From the NCBI GenBank assembly GCA_029260765.1, contig JAJDCP010000033.1, forward strand, positions 1 to 55,808: a DNA stretch of 55,808 nucleotides, read 5' to 3'. Positions 33,877 through 44,883 of this stretch are shown in pieces. The number at the start of each line of letters is the position of its first letter. The stretch's first letter is position 1. The notes under the pieces are model-generated. The model was not told the origin of the DNA, did not search any database, and saw only the letters and a list, made by a program, of their open reading frames with translations. The position numbers and the translations under genes are program-made. Source of the stretch: Planctomycetota bacterium. Its GTDB lineage: Bacteria; Planctomycetota; J058; JAJDCP01.

Positions 33877-36754
33877 GCAGGGCTTCGGCCAGCTCTTCCC
33901 CAGTCGCATAGCGCTTGGCGGGGTCTTTGCGCAACAACCGTGCGACCAATTCGGCACGCGTGGCCGAGATCTCCGAGCGCAGCTCACGGACATCAGGCGC
34001 ATCATCGCTCAAGTGCTGCTTCTGGAAAGCAGTCCATCCCGGCCCACGAAAAGGAGTCTTGCCCGTCAACAGCTCGAACAGCGTGCAGCCCAGCGCATAC
34101 AGGTCGGAGCGGTGGGTCGCATGCAAGAACGCGGTCCACTGTTCTGGAGCCATATAGGCCGGCGTTCCGAAGATGTCCTCATCGGGGTCGCCATGCCGGC
34201 AGGCGATGCCGAAGTCGGCAATGCGCACGCGCCCCTGGCTCAACAACAGGTTGTCGGGCTTGATGTCGCGATGGACGATTCCTTCACGCGCGGCTGCGAA
34301 GAGGCCCAGGGCAGCCTGCCCCACAATGTCGACAGCATCCTCCTCAGGGAGTGCCCCCTGACGCTTGAGCAGATCGCGCACCGAACCGTCCCGCGCCAGG
34401 GCCATCACGATACAGAAGAAGCCGTCGGCCTCGAACATGTCATAGATCGGCACGATATGCGGATGGTCCAGGGCAGCGAGGACCTTTGCCTCCTGCTCAA
34501 ACAGCGTGACCAGCTGCAGCTCACGGGAACGGGAAGGCGGTAGAACCTTCACGGCGACCTCTCGGTCCAGGCGCAGTTGGCGGGCGCGATAGACGATCCC
34601 CATCCCGCCCTTGCCGAGTATGCACTCGATGCCGTAGCCCTGCAGCTTCCGACCCACCAACTTCTCCGCCGCCGTGGCATCCAGCTCGCTGGCTCCATGG
34701 GCCAGCAGCGGCAGGAGAGTCCCGCACGCCACGCAGGAGTGTGCGTGCGGAGGGTTCTGCCGGGCGCAGCGTGCACACGCAATGGGGGACGCGGTTTCAC
34801 CCGCGAGGCCCAGCACATTGAAGTCCGTTTCCACTTCGTCCTGCTGCCGCGCCCAGGTCGACGTCCCCTCCGTTCTGGGCAGCGCCGAGGTCTCGAGCGT
34901 GCAGAGATCCTGACTGAACGCGAGCAGCTCAGCGCGGAATTCCAGGGCCGTCGGCCGGAGTCGACTGTCGAAGGCTCCTGCGCGGAGCACGAGGCGCCGC
35001 AACTTCTCGAGCCAGTCGGCGGACGCTCCAAGCTCTTCGGCCACGACCGCCGCAAAGACATCCGGCGACAGGGTCCCGTTGGCCCGATCACGGAAGGGCG
35101 CGTCGAGGTGACCGCGCACGACAAAGACGCTCAGGATGGCGAGCGCAAAGACATCGCGACTCGGATCAGCCTCTTGCAGAATGGGCGGAGAGTAGTTGAT
35201 GTTCTCGAAGCCCGCGCGCCTGCTACAGACAGCTCCTGCCAGCGAACCCACGACCGCCCGCGGCTGGCCATCCTTCAACGCCACGAAGACATTCTCGGCG
35301 TGCAGATCTCCATGGACTCGGCCCCAGTCGTGCAGCAGAGACAGCCCCTCAGCGACATCTGCCAGCAGGGTCACGATTGCCCCTAATCGCGGCTGCTCGT
35401 TGCTGTAGCGCCAGGCGGCAAGGGAGCTTTGTAGATCGTCGGGGCCCACGCTGCACAGCAGATTCCGCCCCCGCCAGGAGAGCTCACGATGGTTCAGGAA
35501 TCGCAGCAGGCGGGCGCTGCGGGCATCGGAGCTGCCACGCAGCTTCTCTTCGAGCGTTTCAAGCGCCTCGCGCTCGCTCCGCACCAGAACAGGTGGCGCG
35601 CCCGCGGCATCGCTGAGTCCTGTCACCTGCACACGGAAAGAATGCCCCCGACGGTCGAAGGCGCGGAAGACGACGCCATCTCGGCTACGCCAGGCGATCT
35701 CGGGAGCGGAAAGACCTGCGATCGGCCACGCCACAAAGAACTCGGCCACCCCCGAAGGCAACTGGTCCTCGGATGGCTTCGCCTCGAGCCAGTCGGCGAC
35801 AACCCTCAGCAGCTCTTGTTCGGGGATGGCGCTCCCCTGCCGGGGCGCAGCGATCAACGTGTGGGCGAAGGGCCCGCCCTCGAACCAGGGATCATCCACC
35901 GGGCCCGCTGCTTCCCGTCGCAGCTCGGCTTGCTGCAGGCGCAGGCAGAGAGGCTTCAGGGAGATGCGGAAGTGCGGCGCGGTAGAGAAGACCCACTTCC
36001 CTGGCTGCCAGCGGACCGCGAGGAACAGGTAGCCGCCCGCGACGGGCGCGCCTTCATCTTCACGGCACCAATGCTTGAACAACAGGCTCTTGGGCTCGAA
36101 CAGGACGAGGCCCGCTGCAGGAGCCCCCAGACCCGTGATCAGCCAACGGCGGCCCGCCCGCACATCGCGCTGGTAGACCTCCCGATCCCGCGCCAGGTAG
36201 ATCCTCTCGCGTGCCCACTCTGGACCCTCGAAGAGTAGATCCTGAAAGGGCGCTTTGCCCTCTTCGGCGACCGCCAAGATGTGCCGTTCGAGCCGGTACC
36301 AGCCGGGCAGGAAGCGTTCGGCTCCTGCCAACTCTGCCAGATCTGCACCGTCGAGGTTCCTGACTGCGAGATAGACGCCTTCGAGGGAGCGCTCTGGCGG
36401 CACTGAGGCTCCGTCGAGACCCTGCCGGACCAGCGCCGCATACTCCGCAAAGGCGCGTACTCCCTCGGGAAGCGGCTGCTCAAGAAGCTGCTTGCGCAGG
36501 ATCGCGGCGGCCAGCATATCGTCGAGCGTAGGACTGGTGAAAGTGGTCTCCAGCACAAGTCTGGACACCGGCCCCGTTCCGCACCGCAGCAACGACAAGC
36601 CCGATTCAAGCGCGTCGAGGGCCAGCCGCTTGGGGCTCTCGGCATGAGCGATGACCGCCTCACCAGGCTCAGGCTCAAGCGGAGCCTCGGTCTGGGAACG
36701 GAAGCAATACTGGATATGGGGGACGCCCCCGTCAGCCGCCGAGGCACTCTTCAT
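33863..36754 (-). CDS. Unfamiliar N-terminal domain, pseudokinase, zinc ribbon and Ser/Thr kinase (kinase B)
   Basis: A 963-residue soluble protein. Residues ~1-310 match the N-terminal domain of kinase A: TLDDMLAAAILRKQL, SLEGVYLA, YQRDVRAGRRW, AGLVLFEP..LLFKHW, GKWVFS and DDPWFEG. Residues ~350-610 are kinase-like but degenerate, with HGDLHAENVF in place of HRD and no DFG. A zinc ribbon (CARCAR and CVACG, ~659-676) leads into a fully conserved Hanks kinase at ~697-955: [24 protein letters not shown] (~826), DFGIA and APEQW. No Shine-Dalgarno precedes the ATG. TATCCT ends 7 bases before it, so the mRNA may be leaderless. Confidence 0.85.
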   Translation of the reverse strand: MKSASAADGGVPHIQYCFRSQTEAPLEPEPGEAVIAHAESPKRLALDALESGLSLLRCGTGPVSRLVLETTFTSPTLDDMLAAAILRKQLLEQPLPEGVRAFAEYAALVRQGLDGASVPPERSLEGVYLAVRNLDGADLAELAGAERFLPGWYRLERHILAVAEEGKAPFQDLLFEGPEWARERIYLARDREVYQRDVRAGRRWLITGLGAPAAGLVLFEPKSLLFKHWCREDEGAPVAGGYLFLAVRWQPGKWVFSTAPHFRISLKPLCLRLQQAELRREAAGPVDDPWFEGGPFAHTLIAAPRQGSAIPEQELLRVVADWLEAKPSEDQLPSGVAEFFVAWPIAGLSAPEIAWRSRDGVVFRAFDRRGHSFRVQVTGLSDAAGAPPVLVRSEREALETLEEKLRGSSDARSARLLRFLNHRELSWRGRNLLCSVGPDDLQSSLAAWRYSNEQPRLGAIVTLLADVAEGLSLLHDWGRVHGDLHAENVFVALKDGQPRAVVGSLAGAVCSRRAGFENINYSPPILQEADPSRDVFALAILSVFVVRGHLDAPFRDRANGTLSPDVFAAVVAEELGASADWLEKLRRLVLRAGAFDSRLRPTALEFRAELLAFSQDLCTLETSALPRTEGTSTWARQQDEVETDFNVLGLAGETASPIACARCARQNPPHAHSCVACGTLLPLLAHGASELDATAAEKLVGRKLQGYGIECILGKGGMGIVYRARQLRLDREVAVKVLPPSRSRELQLVTLFEQEAKVLAALDHPHIVPIYDMFEADGFFCIVMALARDGSVRDLLKRQGALPEEDAVDIVGQAALGLFAAAREGIVHRDIKPDNLLLSQGRVRIADFGIACRHGDPDEDIFGTPAYMAPEQWTAFLHATHRSDLYALGCTLFELLTGKTPFRGPGWTAFQKQHLSDDAPDVRELRSEISATRAELVARLLRKDPAKRYATGEELAEALLKAV

Positions 36755-36790
36755 ACGTCGAAGGATAGCAGACTCGCCGGCCCGATCACA

Positions 36791-39631
<2,841 letters not shown>

Positions 39632-39660
39632 GGGGGGCGTCCTCCAGCGCATGATGAGGA

Positions 39661-39669
39661 ATGATAGCA
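39661..39669 (-). promoter_or_regulatory. Possible extended -10 of uvrA
   Basis: On the minus strand TGC-TATCAT lies about 30 bases before the uvrA ATG. The -35 region is poor, as expected for an extended -10 promoter. No SOS-box-like palindrome was seen. Confidence 0.35.
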
Positions 39670-39738
39670 CAGCCCCCGGGAGCGCACGAGACCTCCCAAC
39701 GAAAAAACGCACATCCGTCTTGTTTCTTGCGACGCTCC

Positions 39739-40236
39739 CTAGTCGCGACAGTACCCCACCCAGACCACCAGCGTCTGGTGGCGCCGCGAGAGGTCGGCGA
39801 AGTAGCGCCCGCGGTAGGAGGGATCGGTCTGGTGCAGGTGGCACAAGCCGTCGGCGTAGGAGCTCTTGTAGCAGCGTTGGCCGTCACTGGTGCGCCAGGT
39901 ACAGCGGATGCTGACACCGGCCCGGACCAGCTTGCCTGTCTCCTGCGTGCGCGGCCGCTTCTCAGCCGCGGTCTCTGCCGGCACGTCCGCAACCAGCAGC
40001 ACGCTGTCGAGGCTGCTCAAGCGGATGTCCAGAGACTCGATCGGCGCCACGACCGGCGGTCTCAGCGGTGGCAGGCTCGATCGGTAGGCACCGGCAAGCG
40101 CCGGCAGAGGAGCTTGAGAGCCAAAACTGGGCTGTTCGGCACGACGCTCCTGGCCCGCCAGAAAGCCGGTCAGCAGCAGCACCAGACACACCTGGGTTCG
40201 TGACAATAGCACGGGTCTCTCCACACAGCCCCCCAT
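39739..40236 (-). CDS. Small exported protein with Cys/His zinc-binding-like C terminus
   Basis: The ~165-residue product has a hydrophobic N-terminal segment ([15 protein letters not shown]) that is probably a signal peptide or anchor. The middle is Pro/Leu/Ser-rich. The end contains the pattern [26 protein letters not shown], a C...GxRC...G-C-x-x-H arrangement like the small DUF5763 zinc-binding module. The start is uncertain: ATG 40,236, ATG 40,269 and GTG 40,224 (behind GGGGGG) are all possible. No function can be assigned. Confidence 0.65.
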   Translation of the reverse strand: MGGCVERPVLLSRTQVCLVLLLTGFLAGQERRAEQPSFGSQAPLPALAGAYRSSLPPLRPPVVAPIESLDIRLSSLDSVLLVADVPAETAAEKRPRTQETGKLVRAGVSIRCTWRTSDGQRCYKSSYADGLCHLHQTDPSYRGRYFADLSRRHQTLVVWVGYCRD

Positions 40237-40458
40237 GGAGTCAACGCTCAGCGGCGCTAAAAAGTTCATGCTTCTCGAATCCAGTCTGACAGCAGCCTGG
40301 CCGGCCAACAAGGGCAGCTTGCATCGCGGCTGGTCCCGGCACAAGCGCGCCTCTACTACGCACGCGACGCCGCGGGCCCGCCTCAGTCATAGTGGCTCGC
40401 GTTCGCCCGCCAACGCCTGCGGACCCTGACGGGCGCGGAGTCGACGCCAGCCGAGTAG

Positions 40459-40487
40459 CTGGTCAGACAACGACCACCTGCTACAAT
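40459..40487 (+). promoter_or_regulatory. Predicted promoter of the lipoprotein gene at 40,515
   Basis: CTGGTC (40,459-40,464) and TACAAT (40,482-40,487) are separated by 17 bases. The leader to the ATG is about 20 bases and contains the GGGAGG ribosome-binding site. Confidence 0.4.
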
Positions 40488-40514
40488 GCGCGGGCTGCTG
40501 TCGGGAGGACCCCC

Positions 40515-41171
40515 ATGCGCTCGCTCTATACTCTGTTGCTGCTCACCAGCTCGCTGGCCTTTTTCGGTTGCTCCGCCCCACCGCTGGTGCGCAAGCACGC
40601 CAGCGCCGGCTGTAAGATCCGCGTCGCGGCCGACAGCAATGAGCTGGTTCTTCTGCTCGATGAGGTCTTCAAAGCCCTTCCTCGCGACAGCGATGGGCTG
40701 GAGGCTGAGGGCCTTATCTGGGCGGGCAGTGTGGCCGCGCTGAAGGGCGAGCTGCATCTTGCGGCCTTCCACGACCCCGACCGCAGCTATACCCGCGAGC
40801 TTCGGCTGCTGGCTCCCCAGCGCCTGACAGACCATCAGCAGGCCTTCGACAACGTGCGCTACGAATTCGACGATAGCGATCGGCTGCTGCCCGAAGACCT
40901 CGACTGCGACGTCGAGCTGCGCTGGCAGATCCTCAACGAAAGGGCCCCCGACGGCGTTCAGCAACTGCGCATTCTGGTCCGCTCCACCACCTGGTTCCGC
41001 GCTGAGGACGAAGAGGCGGCCCGCGTGCATGTGTGTTTCGCCGCGGGCGTGTGCACGGCCCTGGCAGACCGCGCCCAGAAGAGTAGTGAGGCGGTGCTGC
41101 GCGATTGGGGCGCGACCTTCAAGACCAGCCGCTGGGGGCCCGGTCGGGCCAAGGAAAGACCCGGCTCTTGA
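40515..41171 (+). CDS. Predicted small lipoprotein, function unknown
   Basis: The 218-residue product has a lipoprotein signal with lipobox AFFGC (Cys ~19). The mature part is a single acidic domain of alternating strands and helices (CKIRVAADSNELVLLLDEVF, LHLAAFHDPD, YEFDDSDRLLP, LRILVRSTTWFR). No known family is recognised. ATG with GGGAGG 7 bases upstream. The cyclase-MurL-MurD genes start 73 bases downstream on the same strand, so cotranscription is possible but not shown. Confidence 0.75.
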   Translation: MRSLYTLLLLTSSLAFFGCSAPPLVRKHASAGCKIRVAADSNELVLLLDEVFKALPRDSDGLEAEGLIWAGSVAALKGELHLAAFHDPDRSYTRELRLLAPQRLTDHQQAFDNVRYEFDDSDRLLPEDLDCDVELRWQILNERAPDGVQQLRILVRSTTWFRAEDEEAARVHVCFAAGVCTALADRAQKSSEAVLRDWGATFKTSRWGPGRAKERPGS

Positions 41172-41244
41172 GCTCCTGAGCGAGCAGCGATTGCACCCCC
41201 GCCCCCGCACAGCCGATAGATAGGAAGGCTCTGGAGGGTGGGAC

Positions 41245-42126
41245 GTGGGAGCAGCTGTGCTCGACGAAGCCAAGCTGATCGCGCAGATCGAGGCGCTCTG
41301 CTGCAACGACGTGGGACGAGGCAGCGGCCCGCTCATCGACGCATGCCACGGGAATCTCTACCGCGTGGCCCGGCAGCTGGGCGCATCGCCCCGGGCGGAG
41401 GTCGTTCTGTTGACCGGCTTCTTCCTGCCCAACTACGGCGTGGCCGAGACCGACGGCCCCCCCGGCGCCGTGCTTCTGGCCGCGACGCTGCAACGCCTGG
41501 CGTACCGCGTGCGCCTGGCAACCAGCCCCAGCTGCTTCCCCGTCGTCGAGGCCTGCGCAGCCGCGAGCCCCGAAGCGCTGCGCATCGAGAGCATCGACGC
41601 AGCAGCGCCCACGGTGTCCCGTTGGCGCGCTGCGGACACGCGCTATGTGCTAGCCATTGAAGTGCCCGGTCCTTCCGCCGACGGCCGAGCACGTTCGATG
41701 CGAGGCCAGCCCCTGCCCGCAGACGCCCCCTGGGAAGAAGTCTACACGGCCGGCCCCTGGCGCTGCCTCGCCATCGGTGACGGCGGCAACGAGCTGGGCA
41801 TGGGAAGCCTTGCACAGCTGACGAGGGCCCACATCCCCCACGGAGACCGTATCGCTTGCCGTGTCCCGGCAGAGCAGCCGATCATCTGCGCGGTCTCCAA
41901 CTGGGGGGCTGCGGGCCTGGCCGCCGCCCTGCTGCTACACCTCGGCAAGCCTGGGCTGATCGCCGAGCTTCTGTCTGCAGCGGTCCTGCGCCGCCTGCTC
42001 GAAGCGGCTCTCGCGGCCGGCGCCGTCGACGGCTGCAGCGGCCGCGCAGAGCTGACTGTGGACACCCTCGACTGGGACCAGCAGGCCGCCTTCCATCGCA
42101 AACTTCTGGAGGTCTCGCCATGCTGA
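41245..42126 (+). CDS. D-glutamate cyclase-like protein (DUF4392)
   Basis: The 293-residue protein resembles the DUF4392 domain of D-glutamate cyclase, which converts D-glutamate to 5-oxo-D-proline. Landmarks are the LLTGFFLPNYGVAETDGPPGA block, the glycine motif AIGDGGNELGMG (~175-186), and the late [12 protein letters not shown]. The GTG start follows GGAGGG. It overlaps murL by 7 bases (ATGCTGA), so it is cotranslated with a D-glutamate-forming peptidoglycan enzyme. It might keep free D-glutamate low or recycle glutamate; this is an inference from position. The reaction in this organism is untested. Confidence 0.82.
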   Translation: MGAAVLDEAKLIAQIEALCCNDVGRGSGPLIDACHGNLYRVARQLGASPRAEVVLLTGFFLPNYGVAETDGPPGAVLLAATLQRLAYRVRLATSPSCFPVVEACAAASPEALRIESIDAAAPTVSRWRAADTRYVLAIEVPGPSADGRARSMRGQPLPADAPWEEVYTAGPWRCLAIGDGGNELGMGSLAQLTRAHIPHGDRIACRVPAEQPIICAVSNWGAAGLAAALLLHLGKPGLIAELLSAAVLRRLLEAALAAGAVDGCSGRAELTVDTLDWDQQAAFHRKLLEVSPC

Positions 42127-43484
42127 GCGAACCCTGCACCGCGCCCCGAGCCTTCCACCCCGAGACCGTGGGCAGCTTCCGTTTCGACGGTTGGTCCTAC
42201 GATGTACAAAAGACGACCGCACGCTTCCATTACAGCTTCGACACCGGCGAGAGCTTTGAAGAGAGCTTCTGCTTCCACGGCGCTCCCACTTCTTTGAGCG
42301 CCGCCCGCCGCGAAGCCCTTGAGCGCTGTCTGGAGATGCTGTACCTGGTCGCGGGTGTCAGCTACTACAAAGCCGCCGTCCCTCCTCGCATCGAGCGGGC
42401 GGCTGGGCCCCTCCCCGAGGGCACTGCCGCGCAGCTCGAGGAGATCTGGTTCCGCGGCCTGGGGGAATTCGGCTACCGCAACGGTCTCGACCTGCGGGGG
42501 CGTGTGCGGTTCCCCTTCCAACGAGGCTTGCTGGCTCCTCCGCCGACACGCCTGAAGCTGCGGCGTCGCACGGCCGTGCCCGTAGGTGGAGGCAAGGACT
42601 CGGTGGTCAGCATCGAGGCCTTGCGGGCGATGGGCGAAGAGTTGGTGCTGTTCTCGATCGGTAAGCCCCGAGCGATCGCCGAGGTATGCAGGGTAGCGGG
42701 TCTGCCGCATATCCATGTCTCCCGCCGCATCAGTCCCCAACTACTCGAGCTCAACCGCCAGGGGGCCCACAACGGCCACGTACCGATTTCCGCCATCATC
42801 GCGTTCACTCTCGCCGCCGCCGGGGTCTTGTACGACTTCGACCGGGCCGCGCTCTCCAACGAGCGCTCGGCCAACGTCGGCAACCTCAGCTGGCGCGGCG
42901 TGGCGATCAACCACCAGTACAGCAAGAGCCTCGACTTCGAAACCCTGGCCGACACCCTGATCGCCGACCAGCTCCTGGAGGGCTTCCGCTACTACTCGTT
43001 GTTGCGGCCCCTGTCTGAGCTGCACATCGCGCGCATCTTCGCCCGCTGCAACCGCTACCATGACGTCTTCACCAGCTGCAATGCGGCCTTCCGGATAGCT
43101 CGTGAGCGGCGCGCCCAAGGGTGGTGCAACGACTGCCCGAAATGCCGCTTCGTGTTTCTGGCCCTGGCCCCCTTTCTCCCGCAAGACGAGCTGCTGGCCA
43201 TCTTCGGCCAGAACCTGCTCGATCAGCCCACCCAGCTGCACGGTTTCGAAGAGCTGGTGGGGCTGCGCGGGCACAAACCTTTCGAATGCGTCGGCGAGCA
43301 AGCCGAATCCCGCGCCGCCTGCCGGCTCCTGCTCGGCAGGGAGGCGTGGCATGATGCGGCGGTGTTGCGTGCGCTGCACGGACGGCTGCTCGCTGGAAAC
43401 AATGCCACCCTGTTCGAGCTGAGCGGTGAGCACCGCCTGCCACCCGGGTATGAGGAGAAGCTGCGTGCGTATTGCAGAGCTTGA
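42120..43484 (+). CDS. murL: UDP-MurNAc-L-Ala-L-Glu epimerase MurL
   Basis: The 454-residue product resembles MurL of Xanthomonas, which epimerises the terminal L-glutamate of UDP-MurNAc-L-Ala-L-Glu to D-glutamate in an ATP-dependent way. Visible features are a PP-loop-like motif VPVGGGKDSV (~155-164), the SNERSANVGN block and the Cys motif WCNDCPKCRFVF (~334-345). The ATG lies 7 bases after GGAGG, inside the cyclase gene end. A MurD-type ligase gene follows with a 20-base overlap, the same pairing as MurD2-MurL in Xanthomonas, which supports the assignment strongly. Confidence 0.9.
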   Translation: MLSEPCTAPRAFHPETVGSFRFDGWSYDVQKTTARFHYSFDTGESFEESFCFHGAPTSLSAARREALERCLEMLYLVAGVSYYKAAVPPRIERAAGPLPEGTAAQLEEIWFRGLGEFGYRNGLDLRGRVRFPFQRGLLAPPPTRLKLRRRTAVPVGGGKDSVVSIEALRAMGEELVLFSIGKPRAIAEVCRVAGLPHIHVSRRISPQLLELNRQGAHNGHVPISAIIAFTLAAAGVLYDFDRAALSNERSANVGNLSWRGVAINHQYSKSLDFETLADTLIADQLLEGFRYYSLLRPLSELHIARIFARCNRYHDVFTSCNAAFRIARERRAQGWCNDCPKCRFVFLALAPFLPQDELLAIFGQNLLDQPTQLHGFEELVGLRGHKPFECVGEQAESRAACRLLLGREAWHDAAVLRALHGRLLAGNNATLFELSGEHRLPPGYEEKLRAYCRA

Positions 43485-44829
43485 GGGACGGCGGGTCGCC
43501 ATCTGGGGCTTTGGCCGTGAAGGACGCGCCGTGTTGCGTGTGGTGCGACAGCATCTACCGGAGCAGGAGCTGACGGTGCTCAACGACGGTCCGTTGGGCA
43601 ACGAGGCGCGCGCAGCCGTCGAGGCGGACCCGCGGGTGCGCCTCGTGATCGGCAATGCCTGTCCACAACTGCTCGGCGAATTCGAGATCGTGATCAAATC
43701 GCCCGGCATCAGTCCGTACACACCGGCCGTACAGCGGGCCCGAGCCAGCGGGACCCGCTTTGACTCAGCGACCAACCTCTGGTTCGCCCTGCCGCGCGCG
43801 TCGGCAACCATCTGCGTGACGGGTACCAAGGGCAAGTCGACCACGGCGAGCCTGATCGCCCACATGTTGAGGGCTCGCGGCTTGCGGGTGGCGCTGGGGG
43901 GAAACATCGGCATCCCCCTGTTCGACCTGGCGCCGACGGCAGACGTGACCGTCATCGAGATGTCGAGCTACCAGACCAGTGATTTCAGCGGGCATCCCGA
44001 TGTGGCGCTGCTGCTCAACCTGTTTCCCGAGCACCTCGACTGGCACGGCTCGGTGGAGCGCTATTTCGCGGACAAATTGCGGCTGCTCGACCAGACAGCT
44101 CCGGGTATCGAGATCCTCAACCGAGCCGACCCTGAGAGCCGGAGCCAGGTTCCGCCCCGCGCCCGACAACGCTTCTTCAACGACCCCGAAGGATTCAGCG
44201 TCGGCGCACGCGCGATCGAACGCGCCGGCCAGCCGGTCTTCCCCATCGCCGACGTGCCGTTGCGCGGACACCACAACCTGTCGAACCTGTGCGCGGCGCT
44301 GACTGCGATCGAGGCTCTGGGCTACGACGCGCTCTCCAGCATCGATGCGGTGCGCAGTTTCCAGGCCCTGCCCCATCGCCTGCAGGTGTTGGGAGAGCTC
44401 GACGGTCTGTGTTACGTCGACGACAGCATCTCAACGACCCCCCAGTCTTCTCTCGCGGCCGTCGAGACATTCCAGCCGCGTCCCGTGTCGCTGCTGGTCG
44501 GTGGTTTCGAACGCGGGCTCGACTTCGAGCGCTTTGCGGAGCGCCTCGCGCGTATGGACGTGCACGCCGTGATCGCGATGCCTGATAGTGGCCGGCGCAT
44601 CGCCGAGGCATTGCTCGACGAGATTCGGGGAATCCGCGGCCGGGTTCCCCAGGTGCTGCTCAGCTCGGGCTTGGAAGACGCCGTCGCCCTGGCCCGCAAG
44701 GTGACCCCCCCCGGGGGCGTCGTGCTCTTGTCTCCAGCAGCGCCCAGCTACGGCTTCTTCGAGAACTACGCTGCCCGTGGTGACGCATTCTTGAGCGAGG
44801 CGGGTTTCTGCACAGAAACAGCGGCTTGA
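43465..44829 (+). CDS. murD: MurD-type UDP-MurNAc-L-Ala--L-glutamate ligase (MurD2-like)
   Basis: The 454-residue Mur ligase adds glutamate to UDP-MurNAc-L-Ala. It has the N-terminal Rossmann motif AIWGFGREGRA, the ATP loop TGTKGKSTTA (~118-127), EMSSYQTSDF, NLFPEHLDWHGS and GHHNLSNL, and the C-terminal DDSISTTPQSS block. Because it is coupled to murL, it probably takes L-glutamate, as MurD2 does, rather than D-glutamate. The GTG at 43,465 follows GAGGAG and overlaps the end of murL. No murI racemase gene is seen in the window. Confidence 0.92.
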   Translation: MRIAELEGRRVAIWGFGREGRAVLRVVRQHLPEQELTVLNDGPLGNEARAAVEADPRVRLVIGNACPQLLGEFEIVIKSPGISPYTPAVQRARASGTRFDSATNLWFALPRASATICVTGTKGKSTTASLIAHMLRARGLRVALGGNIGIPLFDLAPTADVTVIEMSSYQTSDFSGHPDVALLLNLFPEHLDWHGSVERYFADKLRLLDQTAPGIEILNRADPESRSQVPPRARQRFFNDPEGFSVGARAIERAGQPVFPIADVPLRGHHNLSNLCAALTAIEALGYDALSSIDAVRSFQALPHRLQVLGELDGLCYVDDSISTTPQSSLAAVETFQPRPVSLLVGGFERGLDFERFAERLARMDVHAVIAMPDSGRRIAEALLDEIRGIRGRVPQVLLSSGLEDAVALARKVTPPGGVVLLSPAAPSYGFFENYAARGDAFLSEAGFCTETAA

Positions 44830-44883
44830 CGGGGATAGCGGCGCGCGGCATCCTCTCTGCTTTCCCTGCTGCGGGAGTCCGCT

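Noticed and set aside
39632..39844. Longer uvrA frame starting at 39,844
   Set aside because: UvrA proteins start close to the first ATP-binding domain. ATG 39,631 has GGAGG and gives the normal length; the extension overlaps the promoter region.
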